DNA from: Strigamia acuminata
Taxonomy: Eukaryota > Arthropoda > Chilopoda > Geophilomorpha > Linotaeniidae
Direction of reading: 5' to 3'
NCBI GenBank assembly: GCA_949358305.1
Contig: OX442314.1
Location: 32,979,608 to 33,043,607, forward strand
DNA: 64,000 bases
The position numbers were made by a program, and so were the translations under genes. Positions 30,154 to 40,530 of this stretch are shown piece by piece (positions within the stretch are counted from its first letter, which is position 1; each line of letters opens with the position of its first letter). The notes under the pieces were generated by a model. That model was not told the DNA's origin. It saw nothing but the letters and a program-made list of their open reading frames with translations, and ran no database searches.

Positions 30154-30422
30154 TATTTACTAGTGGTGTAATAATAGAGATTTTTGCATAGTTCCGCAGT
30201 AACATCTGAGTAGTTCCGCACTCAATTCAAGTTAATTTTGATTATTTATCTTTTTCTTAAATCTTTTTTTAAAAATAAATACCCAGTCATTTTAGTGAGA
30301 CTCCAACTGCAATACATCTACCAAAAAATTAAGCTATAATGTATTTATTTAATTTTTAATTTTTGCATTTTAAATTGAATTGTACAGCATTTTACGTGTT
30401 TCCTGTTTCCTGAATTTTATAG
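30154..30422. other. Spacer upstream of the P2X7-C-like exon
   Basis: AT-rich and mostly T-rich toward the acceptor at 30421-30422. It could be the intron preceding the next exon. Confidence 0.4.
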
Positions 30423-30667
30423 GTGTAAATGTGATAAATGTGCAGCAATGCCTGATTCCACTGAAAATGTATGCTGCAAATCTTACAAAAAAATGGCTGA
30501 TTGTATGACAGATTCAAATAATTCCTTGAACAGTATTACTGATCATCCTGGTTTTTGGTCGTCTCGATGGTCAAGTGCGAGCAGAGCAATGCCGTCGTGC
30601 CTTCTGAGAATGTTGCAGTGCCGCGCATCTTCAGTTTCGACTCCATCAAGACGAATGATTCAACTTC
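30423..30667 (+). pseudogene. P2X7-receptor C-terminal-domain-like exon, broken by a copia insertion
   Basis: After TTTTATAG, codons read CKCDKCAAMP...ENVCC...ITDHPGF. This is the cysteine-rich pattern CxCxxCxxM...ExVCC...C-I-T-x-H-P-G-F of the P2RX7 cytoplasmic ballast-type domain, found as a stand-alone module in many invertebrate proteins. The cysteine before ITxHPGF is Ser here. The frame remains open to the copia insertion at 30668 and continues for about 45 codons on the other side (47252 onward). Function of the module in invertebrates is unclear. Confidence 0.55.
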
Positions 30668-31137
30668 TGTTGGTCAAATGACCACTTACTTGTCTGCCTG
30701 ATTCAGCATTTATTCACACTCTCATGCTGTTTCGTACGCAATTCCGTACAATTTGTCTTATTGTCTATGAGATTTGTTCTTATCTGTGAGATTCGTTCTT
30801 AACTTAAGTATAATGTTAGTATTTGGCACCAGAGTGCCATTCTGTACACTTTTCAATTTCCAAGATGGATGCCACCATAGGTTTTGTGCTGCTCCATCTC
30901 AATTCATTTGTATTGGACACATTATGTGAGTTATTATTTTATTAAAAGATAGTATTTTGTTTAACAAGTGTTGTTGTTTGTTCTGCACGGAATTATAAGT
31001 GCAGAACACGTCGTTTCGTGCAGAAACGACTCGTTACGTTGTCGATACGTTCGCGTGTGAAACGCGACGCCATTACGGCAATTTGCCGCACGCTTCCCGG
31101 CGATATTTCGCCAATATCTGCGCCCCTCTGTCCTACA
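30668..31137 (+). repeat. copia 5' LTR (470 bp)
   Basis: Shorter than the 3' LTR by 67 bp. The segment between ACCACTTA and CTTGTCTGCC is missing, with short similar sequences at the breakpoints. R/U5 contains two hairpins, GTCGTTTC/GAAACGAC and TCTGCAC/GTGCAGA. The sequence after the LTR, TTGGTAGCAGAGG, resembles a tRNA-iMet-type primer site. Confidence 0.92.
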
Positions 31138-32039
31138 TTTGGTAGCAGAGGATGGTTGCCAGATAAAGCAACCATTCTCCAACTAATTTTTGATTCATTT
31201 ATCGCGAAAGCGATTTTTGCGTCGAAAAATTGTTTATTTTCAGGCTTCACGAATTCACACGGCGCCATTTTGTTTCCTGGACGTCGCCGACGTTTCCACG
31301 ACGTTACCGATAGCCAGGGCTATCGATTTCAACGATATTCGTTTAATTTTGTCCGAATTCTCGCGGGTTTCGCGGTTTTCGAGGCAAATTTCTTTTATTT
31401 TTGCAGATTTTTCGACAAAACTGGATTTTCGACACTGCTTAGCACGAAGCGGCAGTTCCAACGAGAACTGAACACTAGATTGTTCGCAGCTTAGTTCCCC
31501 GGTGAACGGCGGTTATCACCGATCTGTGCAAGTGGACGAAGAGCCTCGATTTATTCGAGAAGATTTCGGATTTCACATCCGAAATAGCGCTTTCTCCAGC
31601 TTTTCGAGAAAGCTGCGCCGTGCCTTCATTTGCACGAGGATCGCATCCGCGATTGATTCATCTATTTCTCCTTCTTGTCGCAATTATCTTGTTAGCATTA
31701 AGGGTATTTTGGTGTGGGACCTTATTAGTATCGGCGCAACCCTTCGGACATTCCGTCCAAGTTGCGTTTGTATTCAGAGACAAGGCTGAGCCCTGCGCCA
31801 CCTAGCATTCCCGCGACCCCAGGTGGTCACAAAGGACGCTAGGGGGACACTTGCCTCTGGTTCTTAGCTGATTGTAGCATCGGCTCCCCGTTGAAGGTTT
31901 CCGCCTCGAAAGTGTGTGTGAAGTGCTTCAGTTTAGTGCTCCGAATCGAAAGTCGACATTTGTGCAGTGCTCCAGTGTCTACTGTACCATTCCTTGAGTC
32001 AGTGTGTTCGTCGCATTGTGTCGAGTTTTCTGCTCCGCA
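31138..32039 (+). other. copia leader (about 900 bp)
   Basis: No gene. It starts with the primer-binding site (TGGTAGCAGAGG) and has short overlapping open frames without domains. It presumably holds the packaging region. Confidence 0.6.
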
Positions 32040-32972
32040 ATGAAGAAAGCGTCGGAATTATCGGGCGGCACGGTTCCCGTACTCACCGTTGGGAACTATG
32101 AATCATGGCAACGTTCCATGCGTATGCTCTTGAAGTCCGAAGGCTTATGGAGACAAGTGACCGAGGAAAAGGAGGCCGAGCATCTAGCCACTTTAAATGA
32201 GAAGGAAAAGGACCGTTATGCTGTGAAAAAGGACAAAGCACTCGGCCACATCTATATTCACGTTAGCGAAGCTAAACGTTCTGCCCTTGATGCTTGCAAT
32301 ACACCAAAAGAAGCATGGGATAAGTTGGCTACTATTTACGCACCGAGTTCCAGGGCCAGACGATCGGCCATGAGATGGGAATTTTTGAGCCTCCAACTCA
32401 AACCCGGTGAAGACATGCCTGATTTCATTGGAAGAGTGGACCATTTTGTTCAACAATTAAAAGACGTTGGTGAAAATGTCTCAGAAGAACATCATTCTTT
32501 CCAATATCTCAAGGGTTTACCACCGGAATATGCCCAGGCCACGTTTGCAGTCTACCACTGGCCAGACCCGAACTTTACTCCAACTAAAGTGGCAGAACAG
32601 TTATTGTCCGAGCAGATGCGTTTAAAGGCCATGGGATTGACTAGCCAACCGTCTGCACATACTTCAACAGGGCAATTTCGCCAGCGTAATCAATCTCGCG
32701 GACCGCGGGATTTGTCTAAAATCAAATGTTTCAACTGTGACCAAATGGGTCATTACGCTAACCGTTGCCCACAACCACCACGTGGAGACAGGAATCAGTC
32801 CACAGCTTCAGTCCAGCGTTCGTCGCGAAGTAAAAGCCGCAGACGTAACAAAAATGCCGCTGCCAAGGTTGAAGACACCCGTCCACGTGGAAGTTCGCGT
32901 CCGAAGCGAGAGGGGACATTCTTTTGCAGTGCTCCGCAGATTATTGAGCGTCCTACGGTCCATTTCATGTAA
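32040..32972 (+). CDS. copia Gag
   Basis: The 310-codon frame from ATG 32040 has the UBN2/Retrotran_gag-type pattern (NYESWQRSMRMLLKSEGLW near the N-terminus, AWDKLATIYAPSS...RWEFLSLQLKPGEDM in the middle). A CCHC knuckle CFNCDQMGHYANRC follows (about 32730-32770), then a basic tail. Gag forms the particle shell and its knuckle binds the RNA. The frame ends in TAA at 32970-32972, and protease coding begins in the same frame right after. Confidence 0.93.
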   Translation: MKKASELSGGTVPVLTVGNYESWQRSMRMLLKSEGLWRQVTEEKEAEHLATLNEKEKDRYAVKKDKALGHIYIHVSEAKRSALDACNTPKEAWDKLATIYAPSSRARRSAMRWEFLSLQLKPGEDMPDFIGRVDHFVQQLKDVGENVSEEHHSFQYLKGLPPEYAQATFAVYHWPDPNFTPTKVAEQLLSEQMRLKAMGLTSQPSAHTSTGQFRQRNQSRGPRDLSKIKCFNCDQMGHYANRCPQPPRGDRNQSTASVQRSSRSKSRRRNKNAAAKVEDTRPRGSSRPKREGTFFCSAPQIIERPTVHFM

Positions 32973-35900
32973 TCCAATGAATGGATCGTGGATTGCGGTG
33001 CAACGGATCACGTTTCTCACGTGCGTGGCTGGTTTACAGACTTTTCGAATATCCAGCCATTTGATATTGCGTTAGGCCAAGGCAAATCACAGGTGACAGG
33101 AAGAGGAACAGTTCAATTGCTCACGTCGGTCGACGACACGGATTGCACCATCAATTTGAAGAACGTTCTCTTTGCGCCGAATTTCGAAGCCAATTTGATT
33201 TCGGTGTCAAAGATTGATAAGACCAATCATCATGTGCATTTCTTTAATGAAGAGGTGAATGTTTATCAAACAGACTTCTGTTCACCTATTATTCGTGCGA
33301 GAGAACGCGGTGGATTATACTATTTGGACGGTTTATGCTCAACGCATCTTGTGACGCCAACTGTTTCAACAATTACTCAACCGCCAGTCCAAATATCACT
33401 CCAACCTGTGCAAACACTAGTCACAACGGAAGTAGATTTCGACAACGTGCCAAAGCCAAAGAAGGGAAAACAAAAGCAACGGGAAATTTCAGACTTTCGT
33501 ATTACCGTGCCTGCTGTCGAACCAACGAAGCAAATGCCAGTTCAGCAAATCCCTAACCCTCCTTTGCCTGCACAAGTTACCGTTCCTCCGCCTACACAGA
33601 AAGACCCTGTTATCCCATCCTACACGGATATCCTAAAGTCATTACCTCCTTCCTCTCCTCCTAGCACAACTTCTAGTCCAAAAGAGAAAGTTGTTGCTAA
33701 TCCCACCACAGTGAAGGATGCGACTGGTTTGTGGCACAGTCGTCTTGGCCATCTTCATACCAACGCCATGAAGTTGTTAGCGGCCAATGAACAAGTCCAT
33801 GGAATGGAGCCAGCAGAAGTCTGTCAAGAGTTGGCCTGCAATGACTGTCGAATTGCTAAATCTACAAGAATTTCTCACAAGCCAGATCCGCATCCCATGA
33901 CGTCGAAGCCATTAGATCTTTTACACATGGATCTGTGGGGGCCAGCCCCAGTCACTTCTTTGGGCGGCTCGGATTATGTATTCACCATAATTGACGATGC
34001 AACACGCTACACCTGGATTTTTCCTCTGACACACAAATCTCAGACATTTGCTGCATTTAAAGACTTCGTCACCAGAGTTGAGCGGATTCAGAACACTACC
34101 GTAAAGGCAATCAGATCCGATAGAGGCGGCGAATTCATGTCAAATGAATTCTTGCATTATCTCCAAGAAAAGGGTATCCAGGGACAGCGAACTAACCCCG
34201 CATCGCCACAAATGAACGGGACGGCAGAAAGGATAAACCGGACAATGGCCGACAATGTCCGATCGATTATCTCAGAAACAAAGCTCCCTGATAGACTCTG
34301 GGCCGAATTAGCCGTTACCTTCGCGTATATAAAGAATAGGAGCCCACATTCCAGACTAAAACATCAAGTCCCATACATTCTTTGGCGACAAAGAGATTTA
34401 TCATTGCATCACCTACGTAAAATAGGATCCAAATGTTGGGTGCATTACACTGGACCGGGACGCAAGAAACTGGAAGCGCGTGCCTGGGAACGATACCTAG
34501 TTGGCTACGCCACCGGCACTCGCGGCTACAGAGTCTGGAACCCTGTCGAAGACAGGGTGTATGAATCTATTCACGTCAAGATCGACGAGCATCAATCTTA
34601 TCGAAGTCTTTGCGAGGTTCAACGCAACGACCTGATGAAACATACCTTGAAAACGGCAATGGACAACAATCCGTATCATTTGATGATAATGTCAGATATC
34701 ATCGTTGGCCGAAAGGGTCCGACTCTGATCGCTCTGATAACAGCGATAACGATGATGACAATGGCAATGACAACCAGACATCAACATCTGGGTCAATGCA
34801 TACACCTCTTGTCTTCTTGCCGCCTCCGACGACACCTGAGCAGCGATTATTGGATGCATGTGCGTTGGAATTACCAAGCTCTGCAAGTTTGAGACAATCT
34901 CAATCGTATCCTATTTTATGGATTCCACCAGATGAGGACGATACAGATGCCAATATTGACAAAATAGATGAACTTTCGCATTATCCTGGAACATCTGAAT
35001 TCACCGGTACGTCGCCCGAACAATCGCCATGTCAAACTCCGCCACCTTCACTTGATCGGTCGCGTCGTCAATCACCACCAACTTCGCCTGACAGGTCGCA
35101 TCATGAATCCGAAGCGTCAGCTGGACAGTTAGCTCATCAATCTCCGCCCGGTTCACCAGCACGATATATCACGTATCGTCGCAAAGGGCGTGGAGCAGAC
35201 TCAGGGAGTCATACTGTACCAGTATTTGATGACACTCCAATGTCTCCTGCTCCGATTCCTACCATAACAGGAACTGAAGTTCCAGCAGCGACTGAGCGTC
35301 ATACAGCACATATGTGGCGACTTGTCGGCGGGAATTCAGAATGCAGTAATTGGAGACGCGAAGAGCATCTTAGAAAAGATCAAGTACCTGGGAAGATTAG
35401 GACTGACGTTTACTAGTTTCCAATGCCTGGAATCAGACTCAGATCACCGAAAGACATTGAGGAATATTGCATGCTCAACAACATAGACTATGAGCCTGAA
35501 CTCTTCACGTTCCGCAACATTGAATACACGTTGCCAATTATCCCAGGACCTCAACATGCAGCCCATCTTTGTCGAACGGAACCGGCCTCTTATGCCGAAA
35601 TACCCAAATTCACGGATGCTCCGAAATGGCGCGAAGCCATCGATGAGGAGTTGGGAACGTTCGTTGAGAGAGAGGTCTATGTAGAAGTCCCTAGACCACC
35701 TGATACTACCATCTTGGGCTGCAAGTGGATCTTCAAATTGAAGACGGATGTAACCGGCACCATCACCCGATACAGGGCCCGTCTAGTCGCGCAGGGATTT
35801 CGTCAAACCCTGGGCGTGGATTATGATGAAGTTTTCAGCCCAGTGGTGAATTTTGTTTTAATTCGCCTATTCTTCTGTCTCCTAGTTGTGTTGCGTGGTT

Positions 35901-36554
35901 GGAAGGACGCCCATCTTGACGTTAAATGTGCGTACCTGTATGGTGAGTTAAAGCACAAGGTTTACATGAGGATCCCTGCAGGTGCCACATGCTCCAACCC
36001 CAACAATGTGTGGTTACTCGTAAAATCACTCTACGGACTGCACCAATCAGGAAGGCAGTGGTTTGAAAAGCTGGATGAAGCCCTGCGAGACCTTGGATTC
36101 AAGAAGATGCCAGCATGTAACTGTGTCTACACTTTTGGAAATTCCGCCGTAATGCTGATCTACGTCGATGACATTGTTCTCTTTTATGCATCTGACAGCA
36201 TTTTCAACCAGTTGCTTGCCCTCATCAGTTCGAAGTTCCAATTACGAGACTACTGGGCCTCGAGTTCATACGTGACGCAGGACGCACGTTTATCACGCAA
36301 CGTGCGTACATCGCAAAACTTGTGAAGAAGTTTGACATTGCAATCTACAATCGCGTCAAAGTTCCCGTGACTCCCGGCACCACACTCGTGAGAGGGTCAA
36401 CTGAAAACTTGGCAGACTTTCCCTACAGGTCACTCATTGGATCCTTATTATTTCTGGCGTCGAGGACGCGCCCTGACATTCTCTACTCAGTGATTGCTCT
36501 GGCCCAATTCAATACGTGTTATAATCAAACGCACATCCGTGCATTGCTACAAGT
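32973..36554 (+). pseudogene. copia Pol: protease, integrase and reverse transcriptase, broken
   Basis: Protease DCGATDH is at about 32991. Integrase has an H-x3-H…C-x2-C finger (HSRLGHLH...CNDC, about 33735-33850) and catalytic residues in HMDLWG (about 33930), RSDRGGEF (about 34120) and MNGTAERINRT (about 34215). A frameshift lies near 34610, a TAG at 35414, reverse transcriptase from about 35580 with YVDDIV (about 36162), and another frameshift near 36250. The frame is finally cut by the nested element at 36555. Acidic, Ser/Pro-rich sequence links integrase to RT. Confidence 0.9.
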
Positions 36555-38454
36555 TGTGACGGTGACGACCACAACTCCCATTTAACAATGGTACCGGGAA
36601 GAGATCGCAATAAATAAACAGTGAATACAATACGAGATAAATACAAGACAGTTTATTGTTGGCAAACAATATGGATGAGCTAAATTATACATAGGACTAA
36701 TGCCGACATTTGGCAAGTTAAATCAGCTATTAAACTATACAAAGAATTGGCCAACTGGCCCTAGAATAATATCACTACGGGTCTGGAATATGGGAGCGGT
36801 TTCCCCATCGCTCGACCTGATTATAGATGTCATCTTAAGCCGGATGGCTGTGTCCTGGAGTCCGATACGGCTTCGCTGGTTTCCTTGGTTCGCTGTGTAA
36901 ACTATCGCACGTCGATAAATCGAATGATCTGAGCATTGCGGTTGACTTTGTCTGCACCGCCACAACTTTGGGAGGATATTGGTGTAAGTAAATGTATTCA
37001 TTTACTTATCAATATTCCACTTATGAATTATATTTAATTCATATCGTTGTGAATTCTTATTTAGATATTTCGGGAATAAGTTGTCGTCAACTTATCGGTT
37101 ATATTGAGTTCAATATGAGATTAAGTCTTCTGACTTGATTTTGGTCCAACTGGTTGTCGAGTTTAAGTTTTGCTGTTATAAATAAAATGAAGATTAAGCT
37201 TCCCGTCGCAACACACAATTGCCATCGATTAGAATATACGCCTTGCCATGCAGAACGGTATCAAGCGTCCCCGGCGTCGCAGCACGGTCGTCCATCGAGT
37301 GGTTGACGGTACCACGTACACAGGGGTCGATAGCTCGCGGCTCCGCACAGCAGTTTTATCTCTCGCGGTACTAATAATAGACCGACTGCTTTGGCATCGA
37401 ATACCATGAGAATCAGCTTGCCAAACACTTGGTGCTACTCGTGGTTACTGTAAAACAGACTGCTTTGGCACCATCAGGTGAAGGAACCGATTCTCAACAA
37501 TACCGATGCTACTCGTGGTAACGGAATACGTTCATACCGAAAAAGACAACTTGGTCCTGTCCGGAGGATACTGAATTGCACAACGGCGGGTTCTCCTTCG
37601 GCGTCGCAACCGTAGACTGTAACATTTATGCAACATAATAATCCCAGCACTTCGACTTCAATTGCCGGCGGTGGCATGATTCTGTAGAATCATGCAACGG
37701 TTCTTTGCGAATAAATCAACAAAGAACCAAAAGGTTTTTTACGTGAACAACGAATCATACTTCTTAAGTAACAATACCAAACAGAAATAATCAAACAGAG
37801 CTGCAGAATGGCCGGTTGTTTGGGTTTATATAACCTGACTGGATTAAGGATTAATCCAGTTATCCAATTGGAACATGGGTTCCACGAATCCCTCCAATCC
37901 CGTATCACCGGAAGTGGATACGGAGGAACAATGTGCTAATTCTCACCACAACCGGAACTGGATACCCAGGACCGGAAATGGATCCACCAATCAGATCTAT
38001 TGGTTGATCGATTGATCACCAAATGTCCTGTCCCGCAGAAAATGGAAGTTACATTGTATTTAACATCACAAGACATTAATATATCTTTATATTAATGTTC
38101 ACAAAGCTTCGTTTCATTCTAGTAAATATAGTTTTATATTTATTTACATGTTTTATATTCATATCTTGAATTTGCCGCTAAATCGTAATCGCGCCATCTT
38201 GTGGCAACATTGCGCATTGACAAATGCGGTTTTAGCAGACGACTCTTCGTGATTCGGCCGGAATCCTTTGATATCAAGTAGGAATGAGTGTTTATTCTTA
38301 ATAAACGAACATCTTTGTATTTGAAACATCATAAATAACTTTATTCCAGACATTTATCAGTTTTACACAGAATATCTTCGAGATATCATGATAATGGCGC
38401 AACAGCGCTTCTTTCTAAGAAAATAGGCATTTATAGCCATTGTAAACCGTCACA
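36555..38454 (-). repeat. LTR of copy 1 (1900 bp), sense 3' LTR
   Basis: In sense (minus) orientation it begins TGTGACGG and ends CCGTCACA. It has TATATAAA (about 37830) and AATAAA motifs toward its 3' end. It is preceded in sense by AAGGGGGATG, a polypurine tract. Identical to 44055-45954. Confidence 0.93.
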
Positions 38455-39048
38455 CATCCCCCTTAATAACACAATTATATAAAATTTTATAGAGTTTTCG
38501 TTATTCTCCTAATTAGCATAAATGCTATTTTCGGACTTGATGTATCTTGGAGATACCGTGACTTCCAATTTCGAATTTGAGCTTACATAAACTAACTTGA
38601 ATTATCTAAGTTCTGATTTTCTGCCGAAATAATCTTTTCTAATAGCCTAAATTCAAGTCCAGAATTTATTTCCAAGTCTTCTTTTTGAAGAAACTTTCGT
38701 CATACATAAAATCATCATTTGTGTTATCACAAAATATTTATTTCATATGCCTAGTCAGATGTATCGCTATAAATATACAATAAATAGCTTTTAGATGATA
38801 AGAGTTGACAATTAAGAAATCATAATTGTCCCCCTTAATTGTCATGACCGGAGTCACTTGGTATTCTTTGTACAATTGACTAATTTAATTAAACTAGTTG
38901 TCTTAATAATGTAGCATTACTTTTCAAAATTTTGTTAATTCTAACTTTTATATTTTGTCCCCCTTTTCTTTAGAAGAGAGGTCATGATTTTTAGAAGAGG
39001 ATTTTCTGTTTACACTATAATCGGGGAATCTTTGTGTATCATATCATG

Positions 39049-40530
39049 TTAATCAACATGATTCTTTGCTAAATATTGAGCTCGCATATTTGCAAATTTC
39101 CGAGATCTCTCAGCCTGCTGTACTGATTTCTTTCGACGTTTTTTCTTTGGGCAGTTACACACAGTGTACTCACTTGGCAGTGTAAATGACCGTGACGACC
39201 CAACTTTTTGTTTTAGGTCATCTCTGGAAAACCATACATGAATGGGACCCTCATTGGAAAACCATACGTGGAAAGGACCCATATTTGGAATTGTGAAATC
39301 CCGCAACAAACGAGGGGATCTATATTTGACTCTAAGTCGTGGAACTGATGATTGGAAACCTGGGTTTTCAGTCAGTTTTTGAACATGTTGGTTTGTACTT
39401 GAAGTTTCTTCATCACCAGCTGGACTTGGTGACCGAAAACGCTTTTTTGAAGTTCTTAATTCCTCTCGTTGAGATGAATTATTCTGGATATTGCAGGGTT
39501 GCTTTCCAGACGCAAATTGTTGTATCTCCGTCAGATTGACGACTGGGACGGGTTTTAGTCGTTGGTTACGGTATTGATTTCGAAATACGAATTGTTGCGC
39601 TTCGTTTATATTTTTAAATTCAGCTGAATTTAACTGGTATTGTTTACAATACTGTTCGAATTGATACCGGATCTCCCGTGGGTTAGTCAAAAAACTTTCT
39701 TTTTTAGGTTTAAAATCATTCTCATTATCGTGTTGGTAATACTTTTTCAAGGGAAAAGTTTGCTTGACCTTTTTTCGATTTGAAATGGGCGTTAGGTAGA
39801 ATTGTCTTGGCTGGGGACTCTTCTTGGTAGACAAATCATACGTCCGCAAACATGAGTTTGTGATCGGCGATCGGGCACGTTGTTGTACGTTATTTGACTG
39901 CAAATGTTTGTTTGGAGTCCGAATATCTTTCCTTTGCGTTGATATTGGTGGCCCAAAACTTTTGTTTACGGTTCCCAATTCTTTTGATAGCGGTAGGTTA
40001 ATCGACAGATTAAGGCTAGCCACATATCGTTGTGCTTCAGCTGGATTAGCATATCGAACTGAAATTAGCTGATCTCGATTGTAAACGAGTTTTAATTTGT
40101 TCTGAACAACCGACTGGTTAGTTAACGAACTCTCTGGACGAGAATTATTAGGTTTATAATTCTCTTCCCCCTTATCTACCGAATTAGGTGGTTTAAACTT
40201 TTCTAACTTAGATCCCCTACTGGATGTTTGAAACATAGTATGAGAATCTTGATTCACTAAGTTTCGGCTGTATGTTTGTGGATTCCGTACTGGATCTTGA
40301 TGTGAAGATTGAGATTGGGTACGATCTCGCCAGTTCCTAGCTTTTACATAGTCTGAAGCTTCGATTATATTTTTAAACTTGGTTTTATCCAGTCCATGAC
40401 GATTACAATACAGAGTAAAATGATCGGGAATCTTTTCTGTTTGATCGCCAAGTGGTACAGAACTTAAATTTAAGTTTGTCTGCTTATTATTTCCTTTTGG
40501 ATCGATCATATTCAATGGTTTTTGAGCCAT
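39049..40530 (-). CDS. Novel 493-residue protein of the 9.4-kb LTR element, copy 1
   Basis: Intact frame from ATG 40528-40530; an upstream TTG gives a longer but unlikely start. I do not recognise a family. It has a repeated unit of about 35 residues at 34-68 and 287-321 (pattern F..YC.....L....FKNI.EA...V..RN..R) and a weaker relative at 153-175. An eight-residue motif GPxHVWFS is repeated in tandem (418-425 and 428-435), CNCPKKKRRKKS (458-469) looks like a nuclear-localisation signal, and overall it is basic and rich in Asn, Gln and Ser. No CCHC, DTG or YxDD motif is visible. It could be a Gag-like or nucleic-acid-binding accessory protein. The copy at 56285 differs at four residues (R131H, S378N, E454Q, K463E). 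Confidence 0.8.
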   Translation of the reverse strand: MAQKPLNMIDPKGNNKQTNLNLSSVPLGDQTEKIPDHFTLYCNRHGLDKTKFKNIIEASDYVKARNWRDRTQSQSSHQDPVRNPQTYSRNLVNQDSHTMFQTSSRGSKLEKFKPPNSVDKGEENYKPNNSRPESSLTNQSVVQNKLKLVYNRDQLISVRYANPAEAQRYVASLNLSINLPLSKELGTVNKSFGPPISTQRKDIRTPNKHLQSNNVQQRARSPITNSCLRTYDLSTKKSPQPRQFYLTPISNRKKVKQTFPLKKYYQHDNENDFKPKKESFLTNPREIRYQFEQYCKQYQLNSAEFKNINEAQQFVFRNQYRNQRLKPVPVVNLTEIQQFASGKQPCNIQNNSSQREELRTSKKRFRSPSPAGDEETSSTNQHVQKLTENPGFQSSVPRLRVKYRSPRLLRDFTIPNMGPFHVWFSNEGPIHVWFSRDDLKQKVGSSRSFTLPSEYTVCNCPKKKRRKKSVQQAERSRKFANMRAQYLAKNHVD

